DNA from: Pseudanabaena sp.
GTDB taxonomy: Bacteria > Cyanobacteriota > Cyanobacteriia > Pseudanabaenales > Pseudanabaenaceae
Direction: 5' to 3'
DNA length: 64,000 nucleotides
Assembly (NCBI GenBank): GCA_003249015.1
Contig: QBLS01000001.1
Location: forward strand, 226,867 to 290,866
This document shows, piece by piece, positions 43,185 through 51,999 of the stretch. A program made the translations under genes and the position numbers. How positions within the stretch are numbered: the first letter of the stretch is position 1; each line of letters starts with the position of its first letter. The notes beneath the pieces are model-generated. The model did no database searches, was not told where the DNA came from, and worked only from the letters and a program-made list of their open reading frames with translations.

Positions 43185-45413
43185 ATGTTTCAAGACTTTG
43201 ATTTTCAGCAATTATATTCACCTGACTTTAAGGAAGATAGCGTCAGAGAAGTTTTAATTTTGCCGATTATTCATAGGCTTGGCTACAAGAATACACAGGT
43301 TGTCCGTAGTAAAACCCTTCAGCATCCTTTCTTAAAAATTGGTTCTAAAAAACGTCCTGTTAATTTAGTTCCTGACTATCTATTCAAAATAGAAGATAGT
43401 TATGCTTGGGTTTTGGATGCAAAAGCTCCTACAGAAACGATTACATCGGGCGATAGTCTTGAACAGATTTTTAGCTATGCGATTCATCCAGAGGTAAGAA
43501 CTAAGTTTTTTAGTCTCTGCAATGGAAAAGAATTTATTCTATTTAGGCAAGATGAAAAGCAACCAATTTTATATTTTCAGCTTCAGGACATTGAAAACTA
43601 TTGGGATGAAATAGTTTCTTATCTGTCGCCTAGTTCATTTCAAAGTGGCAAGAATTTTACTTATACTTCTGTCAAAAAAGCTCGCGCTAAGTCAGAAGTG
43701 TTTGATTATTCAACTCGTCCTTTGTTGGAAGAGCTACCAGTGCACAAACGTAGTGCTAAGAGACATTTTGGAGTACATGGTTACTTTACAAAACAGGTCT
43801 GGAATGTAGTGCAGGAATATATTCGCAACTTCTCGCAAGTGGGAGATGTAATTTTAGATCCCTTTGGTGGTAGCGGTGTTACAGCAATTGAAGCATTGAT
43901 GACCGATAGGAAAGCGATTCATATCGATCTTAATCCCATGTCGGTATTTATAGTTAGTTCATTGATTGCACCTGTAAATATTGATGAATTGAATCAAGCG
44001 TTTACAGAAGTAAAAACAGAGTATCTTGCTAATGAACCTAAGACTGATTTAGAAATTTCTACGGCTTTAAAAAAATATCCACATCCTCAAAATTTACTAT
44101 TGCCAAAAGGTTCGGATGTGGAGAGTATTGAACAACTTTTTTCTTCTAAGCAACTAGCTCAATTAGGTTACTTAAAACATTTGATTTTAAAACAAAAAAA
44201 TCAAAATATTAGGAACTCCCTACTACTAATGTTTTCAGGTTTGCTAACAAAAGCTAATAACACTTATCACACTGGAAATACTGCAACTAGAGATGGGCAA
44301 GGTAACGCAAGTGCTTTTCAGTACTACAGATATAGAATTGCGCCAAAGCCAAAAGATGTAGATATTATGACTTATTTCCAACTTCGATTTGATAAAATCA
44401 CTAACGCTAAAAGAGAAATTGAACCCAAAATAAATGATCGTACAATTAGCAATTCTCAAGTAGTTCAAGGTACAGCTACCGATCTAAGCTTTATCAAAAA
44501 TGAAAGTGTGGATTATATTTACACCGATCCGCCTTATGGAAAGAAAATTCCTTATTTAGATTTATCTATAATGTGGAATGGTTGGCTAGATTTGCCTGTA
44601 ACCGAAGAAGATTATGCACAAGAAGCTATTGAAGGCGGAGAACATCAAAAGTCAAAGGATGAATATAACAACCTGATCGCGCAAAGCATTAAAGAAATGT
44701 ATCGTGTTCTCAAGTTTGATCGCTGGATGTCCTTTGTATTTGCTCACAAAGATCCCGAATTTTGGCATTTAATTATTGAGACTGCGGAAAAGTGCGGATT
44801 GGAATATGCTGGCGCTGTTAAACAAGGTAATGGACAAACTAGCTTTAAAAAACGTCAAAATCCTTTTACTGTGTTATCAGGACAGCTAATCATTAATTTT
44901 AGGAAAGTTCGCAAGCCCAAATATATTATGAAAGCGGCTCTAGGTATGAATACAGGAGAGATTATCATTCAAACCTGTGAAGGTATCATCGCCAAGAATA
45001 ATGGCGCAACTCTAGAGCAAATCAACGATGAGTTAATTATTAAAGGGTTAGAACTAGGCTTTTTAGATCTTTTGAAAAAAGAATATTCTGATCTAACGCC
45101 ATTTTTGTTAGATACCTTTGACTATGACGATAAGACAGAACTATTTACCATTCGCAAAGATCAAAAATTCAAAACCCATGTTGATCTGAATTTGAGAGTC
45201 AAGTATTATCTATATTCCTATCTACGCCGACAAGAGCTAGAAAAAAAGCTTTCAAGCTTCGATCAAATTGTGCTGCATATTATCCCCTTGCTCAAAAATG
45301 GCATCACGCCCGAAGAGCAAACTATTCTGAATGTTTTAGAAGACATTGCCGAGCCAGTAGGTACAGAACACTGGCGATTAAAACAGGAGGGACAATTACG
45401 ATTGTTTGTTTAA
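43185..45413 (+). CDS. PD-(D/E)xK nuclease domain fused to N6/N4 DNA methyltransferase
   Basis: 742 residues. Residues 18-150 resemble the HsdR N-terminal / HSDR_N_2 nuclease: VPDYLFKIEDSYAWVLDAKA supplies the PD...D-x-K motif. Residues 185-560 are a DNA methylase: VILDPFGGSGVTAIEAL (motif I, 223-237) and DYIYTDPPYGKKIPYLDLS (motif IV, about 443-461). The C-terminal 170 residues may be the target-recognition region. One polypeptide could thus cut and modify, as in type IIG-like systems. No separate specificity subunit, helicase or second nuclease gene is adjacent. It lies inside a toxin-antitoxin island. Confidence 0.78.
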   Translation: MFQDFDFQQLYSPDFKEDSVREVLILPIIHRLGYKNTQVVRSKTLQHPFLKIGSKKRPVNLVPDYLFKIEDSYAWVLDAKAPTETITSGDSLEQIFSYAIHPEVRTKFFSLCNGKEFILFRQDEKQPILYFQLQDIENYWDEIVSYLSPSSFQSGKNFTYTSVKKARAKSEVFDYSTRPLLEELPVHKRSAKRHFGVHGYFTKQVWNVVQEYIRNFSQVGDVILDPFGGSGVTAIEALMTDRKAIHIDLNPMSVFIVSSLIAPVNIDELNQAFTEVKTEYLANEPKTDLEISTALKKYPHPQNLLLPKGSDVESIEQLFSSKQLAQLGYLKHLILKQKNQNIRNSLLLMFSGLLTKANNTYHTGNTATRDGQGNASAFQYYRYRIAPKPKDVDIMTYFQLRFDKITNAKREIEPKINDRTISNSQVVQGTATDLSFIKNESVDYIYTDPPYGKKIPYLDLSIMWNGWLDLPVTEEDYAQEAIEGGEHQKSKDEYNNLIAQSIKEMYRVLKFDRWMSFVFAHKDPEFWHLIIETAEKCGLEYAGAVKQGNGQTSFKKRQNPFTVLSGQLIINFRKVRKPKYIMKAALGMNTGEIIIQTCEGIIAKNNGATLEQINDELIIKGLELGFLDLLKKEYSDLTPFLLDTFDYDDKTELFTIRKDQKFKTHVDLNLRVKYYLYSYLRRQELEKKLSSFDQIVLHIIPLLKNGITPEEQTILNVLEDIAEPVGTEHWRLKQEGQLRLFV

Positions 45414-45520
45414 TCAATCAATTTTTGAAATGGGAGATCGCACCTAATTAAACCCAAAAGTGTCAAGTCAAATTATCATCAACTGTTCTAAGAAAAACTT
45501 ACCATGCAGGTAGAAACATC

Positions 45521-45775
45521 ATGACAAATGCCACTGCCCAAATTAACATTCCCTTTGAGCTACTAGCCGAAGCTGTCACCACCCTCAATATTGAGCATAA
45601 GATCAAACTGTGGAAATTGCTAGGCCAAGAAATCACCGAAGCCAAAAAAGCTACTAGAAATAATATTGATACTAACGCTATAGATTCTTTCGATCGCACA
45701 GTTGAGAAAATTTTATTAGAAACTGGCATGACTGAAGATGAATTAGTAGAAGCATTTGTTAATCAAGAATCATGA
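45521..45775 (+). CDS. Putative antitoxin partner of PIN toxin
   Basis: 84 residues, helical and charged (NIEHKIKLWKLLGQEITEAK). No named family is recognised. The stop overlaps the next start (ATGATGA), the standard antitoxin-toxin arrangement. Antitoxin role inferred from position. Confidence 0.65.
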   Translation: MTNATAQINIPFELLAEAVTTLNIEHKIKLWKLLGQEITEAKKATRNNIDTNAIDSFDRTVEKILLETGMTEDELVEAFVNQES

Positions 45776-46209
45776 TGACATTGATTATTGACGCAAATAT
45801 TCTAATTGGCGAATTACTTCGTCAGCGCGGACGCGAACTATTGCGTAACTCGCAACTGTTCATATACACATCCGACAAGGTTATAGAAGAAACTAACTAC
45901 GAAATCCAGAAGCGGATAAGTCGCATGATAACTATAGGTAAATTGGGCAAAGATGCAGGGGTAGCTTTAACGCAAGTGGCTTCTGAACTGCTAAAAATCT
46001 CTATTATTAATGTTCCTCAAATTGAATATGGTTATTTAGAAATAGAAGCTAAAGAACGCATACCTAGAGATCCCGATGATTGGCATACTGTAGCTTTAGC
46101 AATACATTTAGATGCAGCAATCTGGACGCAAGACAATGATTTTCTTGGTTGTGGTTGTCCATGCTGGACGACTGACACGCTAATTTCACATTTAAAGCGA
46201 ATTAGCTAG
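45772..46209 (+). CDS. PIN-domain toxin
   Basis: 145 residues. MTLIIDANILIGELL (first Asp), VIEETNYEIQKR (Glu) and RDPDDWHTVALAIHLDAAIW with WTQDNDFLG (C-terminal acidic pair) outline the PIN nuclease site. It overlaps the previous gene by 4 bp. Likely a VapC-like ribonuclease. Confidence 0.82.
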   Translation: MMTLIIDANILIGELLRQRGRELLRNSQLFIYTSDKVIEETNYEIQKRISRMITIGKLGKDAGVALTQVASELLKISIINVPQIEYGYLEIEAKERIPRDPDDWHTVALAIHLDAAIWTQDNDFLGCGCPCWTTDTLISHLKRIS

Positions 46210-46328
46210 TATTTGCAGCGATTTGTGACGTTATGGAATTAGGGGTGATTAGTTAGGCGATCGCGAAATCTACACTTACAAGCATCTTGCTATAATAGCC
46301 GCATAACCTTAGCTCACCAAAAACTTCT

Positions 46329-46541
46329 ATGCTCTCTCCACAGCTTGAAGACAAATCTCAACATCTAGAAATTAGAGTAGCCGCATTAGAAACAGAACTC
46401 GCACAAATGCGACAGATGCTGTCTGTATTTGTGCAGAAAAAAACACCTTGGTGGTTAAAAGTCGCAGGTAGCTTTGAAAACGATCCCACCTTTGACGAAG
46501 CAAATCGCCTCGGTCAAGAATGGCGCAAATCTGCTGAATAG
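46329..46541 (+). CDS. VapB-type antitoxin, cyanobacterial
   Basis: 70 residues: a coiled-coil N-terminus (HLEIRVAALETELAQMRQML) and toxin-binding tail (PWWLKVAGSFENDPTFDEAN). This layout is common before VapC genes in cyanobacteria. The toxin starts 6 bp downstream. Confidence 0.8.
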   Translation: MLSPQLEDKSQHLEIRVAALETELAQMRQMLSVFVQKKTPWWLKVAGSFENDPTFDEANRLGQEWRKSAE

Positions 46542-46547
46542 AGCATC

Positions 46548-46967
46548 ATGTATATTTTTGACACCGATCATCTCAGCCTCATTCAGCGCAATGGACAAGA
46601 AGGAAAGCGAATCTTAGCCAAACTTGCAGAGATAGAAGATCCTGAAGTTGCAGTCACCGTCATTACCTACGAAGAACAGATTAGAGGAAGACTCGCTTTT
46701 TTAGCTAAGGCAAAAACATTAGAAGAACAAATCTTTGCCTATCAAGGATTACAGCAACTAGCAATCAATTACCAAGCGATCGCCATTATCCCTTTTAGCC
46801 GAGCATCTGCCCTAGAACATCAACGCTTACGCAAAGCCTATCCCCGTCTAGGAAATATGGATCTCAAAATCGCCGCGATCGCCTTAACAAACAATGCAAC
46901 TTTAGTCACCCGTAACAAATCAGATTTTGGACAAATTGTAGAGTTGTCTATAGATGACTGGTCATAA
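46548..46967 (+). CDS. vapC: VapC-type PIN ribonuclease toxin
   Basis: 139 residues. MYIFDTDHLSLIQRNG (D5), VTVITYEEQIRG (E), and LGNMDLKIAAIALTNNATLV plus TRNKSDFGQI (acidic residues) form the PIN active site. Full-length VapC. Expected to cleave tRNA or rRNA when freed from the antitoxin. Confidence 0.9.
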   Translation: MYIFDTDHLSLIQRNGQEGKRILAKLAEIEDPEVAVTVITYEEQIRGRLAFLAKAKTLEEQIFAYQGLQQLAINYQAIAIIPFSRASALEHQRLRKAYPRLGNMDLKIAAIALTNNATLVTRNKSDFGQIVELSIDDWS

Positions 46968-47018
46968 TGCAGGACAGACTCTTGCTCTAGAAGGCACATA
47001 GCGATCCCCTACATATTA

Positions 47019-47273
47019 TTACTTCCCAATGAGACGTTCATACTCAGCGTGCGTACCAATCCAAAACCAAGAAATACCCTTCTCAACCTCAATTCCCACT
47101 GCCCTATATTCCTTACTAATTCTTACTGACCAATATTTCCCAACTCTCTTTAAGTGCAAAGATGGATGCGATGGATTCGTTTTCAGCAACTCATAACTTT
47201 GATCGGCAATCGCCTGAATAGTTTCAGGCAAAGCTTTGTAATATGCCCAAAATCGTCTGGTTGTGAAGTGCAT
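47019..47273 (-). CDS. RelE/ParE-superfamily toxin
   Basis: 84 residues from the ATG at 47273 (MHFTTRRFWAYYKALPE). LKTNPSHPSLHLKRVGKYWS, VRISKEYRAVGIE and WFWIGTHAEYERLI follow the RelE/YafQ/HigB fold. The start overlaps the antitoxin stop (TAATG). Confidence 0.85.
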   Translation of the reverse strand: MHFTTRRFWAYYKALPETIQAIADQSYELLKTNPSHPSLHLKRVGKYWSVRISKEYRAVGIEVEKGISWFWIGTHAEYERLIGK

Positions 47274-47470
47274 TAGATTTGCTTGCAAAATCCGTTTTCA
47301 AAATCCTCAATCGCTTCCTGTGCCAGAAAATCTAACTTCCCCGACTCAATATCACTCTCTAACTCCTCATCCCAACGTTGATAATCTAAGTCCAACAACC
47401 AATCAATAACTTTGCGAAATTCGCTAGGAGGAAGTTCTAATATAGCCGACTCAATTTGTTGAATAGTCAT
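47273..47470 (-). CDS. Antitoxin of RelE-type pair
   Basis: 65 residues. MTIQQIESAILELPPSEFRK and DWLLDLDYQRWDEELESDIE resemble the small cyanobacterial antitoxins that precede RelE-like genes. Overlaps the toxin start by one base. Confidence 0.82.
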   Translation of the reverse strand: MTIQQIESAILELPPSEFRKVIDWLLDLDYQRWDEELESDIESGKLDFLAQEAIEDFENGFCKQI

Positions 47471-47647
47471 CGTTTTAGATTTCTATAGAAAATAATCGTT
47501 TGCGCTGGTTAATTTAAGCGATCTCCAATCAATTGTAGCACTACAACATTTTAGCTAATAATGGTAAAGCGATTTGTGACGTTGTGGGATTAGGGGCGAT
47601 CGCTAATTCCCATGATTTTGTCGCCAAGACTTAGTGATGGATTAGCT

Positions 47648-47690
47648 AAAAACTTTAAAAGCGTTGCGAAGCAACGCTTTTAAAGTTTTT
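47648..47690. terminator. Perfect 20-bp terminator hairpin after argH
   Basis: AAAAACTTTAAAAGCGTTGC - GAA - GCAACGCTTTTAAAGTTTTT. It ends two bases from the argH stop codon and has T-rich ends on both sides. Confidence 0.92.
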
Positions 47691-47692
47691 GG

Positions 47693-49084
47693 TTAGGCGA
47701 TTAATTTTTTCGCATAGTCTACTTGAACCTTGACTTGCTCTAAGCCAGTACCACCATAGCTGTTGCGAACTTTGACCACCTGTGCAGGGGCGATCGCATC
47801 GACAATATCCGCTTCAAATTGAGGATGAAAAGATTGCCAACGTTCCACTGACAGATCCTTGAGTAAGATGCCTTCACTGGTGCAGGTTTTGACCAACTTG
47901 CCAACCAGTTGATAAGCTTCGCGAAATGGAACTCCCTTCGCGGCAAGATAGTCGGCAACATCAGTCGCATTTGAGAAGTCTTCCGCAACCGCTTCGGCGA
48001 GGCGCTTGGGCTGAAATTCAATTCCTTCTTCTACCAGAATAGTCATCGCTTCTAGGCAAGCTCTTACGGTCACAACCGCATCAAAGATTCCCTCCTTATC
48101 CTCTTGCATATCCTTGTTATAGGCTAGGGGCAATCCTTTGATGATGGTGAGTAATCCTTGCAAATGTCCAAAGACTCGACCAGTTTTACCGCGCACCAAT
48201 TCAGGAACATCAGGATTTTTCTTCTGAGGCATGATGCTTGAACCTGTACTGACGCGATCGCTTAGCTTCACAAAGCTAAACTCTTGGGAAGACCAAAGAA
48301 TTACCTCTTCTGACAAGCGGCTCAAATGCACCATAATCAAACTCGCCGCACAAAGGAATTCCACCGCAAAGTCGCGATCGGAAACACCATCAAGGCTGTT
48401 GCGACCCACAGAACCAAAGTCTAGTAACTCGGCGCTGTAATGGCGATCAATAGGGTGAGGCGTTCCTGCTAAAGCACCAGAACCAAGGGGACAAACATTC
48501 ACCCTTTGATAAATTTCATCCAGTCTTGTCCAGTCCCTCTGTGCCATTTCAAAATATGCCATCAGATGATGAGCCAGACTAATGGGTTGAGCTCGTTGCA
48601 GGTGGGTATACCCAGGGATAAAAGTATCAATATTTTGTTCGGCTTTGCTAACTAAAGCTTGTTGCCAAGTGCGTAGGTCAGTTTGAATCTTGCGAATTTG
48701 ATCGCGCAGATAGAGACGCACATCGGTGGCAACTTGGTCGTTACGCGATCGCGCTGTATGTACCTTTTTACCCACATCACCAATCAACTCCGTGAGACGA
48801 CGCTCAACGGCAAAATGCACATCTTCGGCATCCACCCCAGGGTTAAAGTTTCCCGAACGAAATTCTTGACGGATTTGTTCTAATCCATTGACCAACAGTT
48901 CCCCTTCTTCAGCGCTGATGATCCCAACTTTCGCCAACATCCTTGAGTGCGCTTGTGAGCCTGTGATGTCATATTCAATTAAATTAATGTCAAAACTAAT
49001 GCTGGCGTTGAATAATGCGATCGCTGGATGTAGGGCAGTCTCAAAACGTTGACTCCAAGGTTGTGGTGCTGTTGTCTGGCTCAT
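47693..49084 (-). CDS. argH: Argininosuccinate lyase
   Basis: 463 residues, the usual length. [12 protein letters not shown] (281-292) is the fumarase/aspartase-superfamily signature. [16 protein letters not shown] and [19 protein letters not shown] give further catalytic and substrate contacts. It splits argininosuccinate to arginine and fumarate as the last step of arginine synthesis. It is a single gene divergent from the metal permease. Confidence 0.97.
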   Translation of the reverse strand: MSQTTAPQPWSQRFETALHPAIALFNASISFDINLIEYDITGSQAHSRMLAKVGIISAEEGELLVNGLEQIRQEFRSGNFNPGVDAEDVHFAVERRLTELIGDVGKKVHTARSRNDQVATDVRLYLRDQIRKIQTDLRTWQQALVSKAEQNIDTFIPGYTHLQRAQPISLAHHLMAYFEMAQRDWTRLDEIYQRVNVCPLGSGALAGTPHPIDRHYSAELLDFGSVGRNSLDGVSDRDFAVEFLCAASLIMVHLSRLSEEVILWSSQEFSFVKLSDRVSTGSSIMPQKKNPDVPELVRGKTGRVFGHLQGLLTIIKGLPLAYNKDMQEDKEGIFDAVVTVRACLEAMTILVEEGIEFQPKRLAEAVAEDFSNATDVADYLAAKGVPFREAYQLVGKLVKTCTSEGILLKDLSVERWQSFHPQFEADIVDAIAPAQVVKVRNSYGGTGLEQVKVQVDYAKKLIA

Positions 49085-49212
49085 ACAAAAAAACTTATAG
49101 TAGTTAAGGGTTTAGTTTACTTTTTGACAGGATGCTTTGCATTTTTTTGTCATGGGTTCACTATTTAACTTTTTCCCGTGAGCTATTTCCGTACTGTACG
49201 CACAAACCCAAG

Positions 49213-49247
49213 AATTGAGTGGCGGCGCGAAGCGCCGTCACTCAATT
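49213..49247. repeat. Hairpin upstream of the metal permease gene
   Basis: AATTGAGTGGCGGCGC - GAA - GCGCCGTCACTCAATT, one mismatch. Similar arms are at 11404-11446. It lies in the divergent argH/permease intergenic region. An apparent upstream start at 49215 falls inside it and is not used. Confidence 0.8.
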
Positions 49248-49262
49248 GCACTAAATGAAGAA

Positions 49263-50138
49263 ATGATACCTAACCAAACATTGATCGCTCAACTAGCGCA
49301 AATCCCTCTTTGGCAGTGGATTACGGAGCCATTTACGCTGGAATTTATGAGAAATGCACTGATCGCAGGGGGCTTAGCAGGAATTATCTGCCCTGTGATT
49401 GGATGCTTCTTGGTGGTGCAGCGCATGGCTTTGCTGGGCGATGTGATGACCCATACGGTCATGCCAGGTATGGCGATCGCTTTTTTTTGGCGGATTGATG
49501 TGGCAATCGGGGCGTTTATTTCGGGAGTGGGGAGTGCTTTTTTGATTGCCCTGTTAAGAACGCAAACTGTTGTCAAGGTTGATGCAGCCATGGCGCTGAC
49601 TTCTTCTAGCTTTTTTGCGATCGGGATTTTATTAATTTCGATCCTGAAGATCAAAATTGATCTGCATGGTTTTCTATTTGGTGACATTCTCAGCGTTACG
49701 CAAGCGGACACGGTTCGTGCAGGGATTATCTCTTTAATCGTCCTCGCCGCGATCGCTGCATTTTATAAGCAGCTATTGTTTTACACCTTTGATCGCTTAG
49801 GAGCTAAGGCAATGGGACTGCCTGTTAACTTAATCTATGTAGGGCTGATGGCAGGTGTGACTTTAACGATTATTGCCAGTATGCAAACTATGGGCGTAGT
49901 TTTGGTGGTGTCCTTGCTAGTTGGTCCCGCAATTACGGCTTACTTATTGGTTAAGGAATTACATCACATGATTTTCACGGGAGCTTTAGTTGGTTTGACC
50001 GCCAGTGCGATCGGGCTATATGCTAGTTATTATTTGAATTTGCCCTCTGGCCCCGCGATCGTGGTGTCTGTCCTAATTTTGTTTTTAATTACTTTGATAT
50101 TTAGTCCCACCCAAGGCTTGTTAACTAGACCCAAATAA
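49263..50138 (+). CDS. ABC-3 family metal permease (ZnuB/MntB type)
   Basis: 291 residues from the ATG at 49263. Eight or nine hydrophobic segments are visible; MRNALIAGGLAGIICPVIGC, VVQRMALLGDVMTHTVMPGM and MQTMGVVLVVSLLVGPAITA are family landmarks (DAIxHA-like loop). It should move Mn2+ or Zn2+ across the plasma membrane. The ATPase and binding protein are not in the window. Confidence 0.9.
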   Translation: MIPNQTLIAQLAQIPLWQWITEPFTLEFMRNALIAGGLAGIICPVIGCFLVVQRMALLGDVMTHTVMPGMAIAFFWRIDVAIGAFISGVGSAFLIALLRTQTVVKVDAAMALTSSSFFAIGILLISILKIKIDLHGFLFGDILSVTQADTVRAGIISLIVLAAIAAFYKQLLFYTFDRLGAKAMGLPVNLIYVGLMAGVTLTIIASMQTMGVVLVVSLLVGPAITAYLLVKELHHMIFTGALVGLTASAIGLYASYYLNLPSGPAIVVSVLILFLITLIFSPTQGLLTRPK

Positions 50139-50210
50139 AAGCGGTGCATCGCGCCGCTTTTAAGAAACAAAAAAATGGCGGCGCATTGCGCCGCCATTTT
50201 TTTGTTTCTT
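50137..50210. terminator. Two hairpins between convergent genes
   Basis: 50137-50162: AAAAGCGGTGC / GCGCCGCTTTT. 50162-50210: AAGAAACAAAAAAATGGCGG (continuing CGC), loop ATT, and the exact complement. The second arm ends at the base before the stop codon of the minus-strand gene (50211). Confidence 0.88.
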
Positions 50211-50507
50211 TTACGCTTCAGTAGTTTCTTCAGTGACTTCTGGTTCGCTTACTTCCTCAGCAATTACTTCTGCAACTTCAGGTTTTGGCTTAGTTGGCTT
50301 GGGCCCCCTCACCAACGCAAGATTGACAGGTGCTTTTGGCTCTTCACTGCGGGAGCCACGTTTATCTCTTTTATCGCCCTTGCCCTTAGAGTCCCTGTTG
50401 TCACCACGTTGGGAACGCTTGCCTTCAGACTCATTAGACTGCTTAGCACCTTCACCATTTTCAGTTTGGGGCTGACGGTCGGCTTTTTTAATAGGACGCT
50501 CTACCAT
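50211..50507 (-). CDS. Small disordered charged protein
   Basis: 98 residues. Basic, Gly/Arg/Lys-rich first half (EGKRSQRGDNRDSKGKGDKR), then a Pro/Glu-rich acidic tail (KPKPEVAEVIAEEVSEPEVT). No domain or membrane segment. Frames on the plus strand across the same bases are less credible. RNA binding or a ribosome-linked role is only a guess from the basic tract. Confidence 0.5.
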   Translation of the reverse strand: MVERPIKKADRQPQTENGEGAKQSNESEGKRSQRGDNRDSKGKGDKRDKRGSRSEEPKAPVNLALVRGPKPTKPKPEVAEVIAEEVSEPEVTEETTEA

Positions 50508-50563
50508 GATTGCTTTAATTCGTTTTTAATTTGGGTTATGCCTTTGTATCCTAGCCTGTTTTC

Positions 50564-50643
50564 ATACCAAATCAAGAAATGGCTACTCCATTTCTTGATT
50601 TGGTATTACTGGGTTGTAGTTACACTTTTGTGAATTGGTGTAA
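50564..50643. repeat. Composite two-hairpin element, family 4
   Basis: ATACCAAATCAAGAAATGG / CCATTTCTTGATTTGGTAT at the left, then the ACACTTTTGTGAATTGGTG half of the second hairpin. It lies in the 304-bp gap 50508-50811, which otherwise shows nothing recognisable. Confidence 0.75.
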
Positions 50644-50811
50644 TTGTGTAGGTCAGCGCAAATATCTTCTTCATGGCTAACATCAAAGAGAAGTAGCGAT
50701 CGCCATGATGAGCAGAGTTAAAGCCCTAGTTCTCTCACAAATGATTTAGGACTGCCACGCCCCATCCTGTGCTTTGGTATAAAATGCTCCTTGAGCGTCC
50801 ATGAAAATAAT

Positions 50812-51909
50812 ATGCCCAAGCCCAAAACAAATTTAGTTCTCAATCCTAAGCCGCAATCCCAGATTACTCTCAGTGAATATATCACTGCGATCGCTTGGTC
50901 ACCTGACAGTAAATATTTAGCCGCCGCCACAGCTTCGGGAGAAGTTGCCCTTTTTAATGAGGCGATCGCTGGTTATGATCTGACGCAAAAGCAAGTTAAA
51001 TTGCAAGCTCCTACGGAAATTTCCATAGACTGTTTAGGTTTCTCGGTTGATGGTGAATGGCTTGCCGCCGCAGGGCAGGATGGTAAAGTGCGCGTATGGA
51101 AGTTAAGTGGTGATCAGCCGACGATCGCGGCGACTCTCGACCTTGGCAAGACTTGGATTGAGCATCTAGTTTGGCATCCGCACCGAGCCGAACTAGCCTT
51201 TAGTTTTGGGAAATATGTACAGGTTTGGAGTGCGGAAATCCTTGATATTGTGACAACCCTCCATTTTGAAAAATCAACGGTACTAGCGATCGCATGGCAT
51301 CCTAGCGGTGAATATTTAACTGTTGGTGGTGATGGCGGGCTGAAAGTTTGGGAAGCTGCCGATTGGTATGCCGATCCGATTGTTTTTGAAATGCCTACCG
51401 CCGCCTCTAGTCTGGCTTGGGATTTGGCGGGAGAGTACTTAGTTGCTAGCACCCTCGATCATCTAGTTGTGGTCATGCAATGGATGGGCAAAGACTTTGA
51501 CGCATCCCCTTGGCGGATGCAGGGTTTCCCTGGCAAAATTCGCAGCTTTAATTGGACTGTTAATAAAAATTCGCCACTTTTGGCTTCGTCCAGCGGCTCG
51601 GATGTCGTTATCTGGGAGAAGCACGCTGATTTGAATGTGGGTTGGGAAGGTGAAGTCCTCAAAGGTCATAACAGCAATGTGGGCGCGATCGCCTTTAAGC
51701 CTAAGTCTCAAGTTCTCGCTTCTGGGGATGAAAATGGCAGAATTACGATTTGGAAGGATGCCCAAAGTTGGGTGCAGTCCCTCGAAACGCCTATGGGTGA
51801 GATTACTGCTTTGCAATGGCAACCACAGGGCAAGAAGCTAGCGGCGGCAAATGCTGACGGGGATCTGTTAATCTGGGGCGAGTCTTCACAGGGCAAAGGA
51901 TTTCGCTAA
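50812..51909 (+). CDS. WD40-repeat protein
   Basis: 365 residues from the ATG at 50812. About eight WD-type blades can be read, e.g. WSPDSKYLAAATASGEVALF, FSVDGEWLAAAGQDGKVRVW, WHPSGEYLTVGGDGGLKVWE and FKPKSQVLASGDENGRITIW. No enzymatic domain and no signal peptide. It should fold as a single cytoplasmic beta-propeller that acts as a protein-interaction scaffold. It precedes priA by 90 bp with a hairpin between. Confidence 0.9.
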   Translation: MPKPKTNLVLNPKPQSQITLSEYITAIAWSPDSKYLAAATASGEVALFNEAIAGYDLTQKQVKLQAPTEISIDCLGFSVDGEWLAAAGQDGKVRVWKLSGDQPTIAATLDLGKTWIEHLVWHPHRAELAFSFGKYVQVWSAEILDIVTTLHFEKSTVLAIAWHPSGEYLTVGGDGGLKVWEAADWYADPIVFEMPTAASSLAWDLAGEYLVASTLDHLVVVMQWMGKDFDASPWRMQGFPGKIRSFNWTVNKNSPLLASSSGSDVVIWEKHADLNVGWEGEVLKGHNSNVGAIAFKPKSQVLASGDENGRITIWKDAQSWVQSLETPMGEITALQWQPQGKKLAAANADGDLLIWGESSQGKGFR

Positions 51910-51914
51910 CAATC

Positions 51915-51982
51915 AAATGGTGGCGCATCGCGCCGCCATTTAACCAGAGCTGGTTCCGCCCGCTACGCGGGCGGAACCAGCT
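51915..51982 (+). terminator. Two hairpins between the WD40 gene and priA
   Basis: 51915-51941: AAATGGTGGCGC / GCGCCGCCATTT. 51948-51982: AGCTGGTTCCGCCCG - CTACG - CGGGCGGAACCAGCT. Followed by TTATTTTA. Confidence 0.82.
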
Positions 51983-51999
51983 TATTTTAGGATCGGATA

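Noticed and set aside
50175..50633. 152-codon plus-strand frame antisense to the 98-residue gene
   Set aside because: Phe/Leu/Ser-rich composition is what the complement of a Lys/Glu/Arg-rich gene gives; it starts inside a terminator hairpin.
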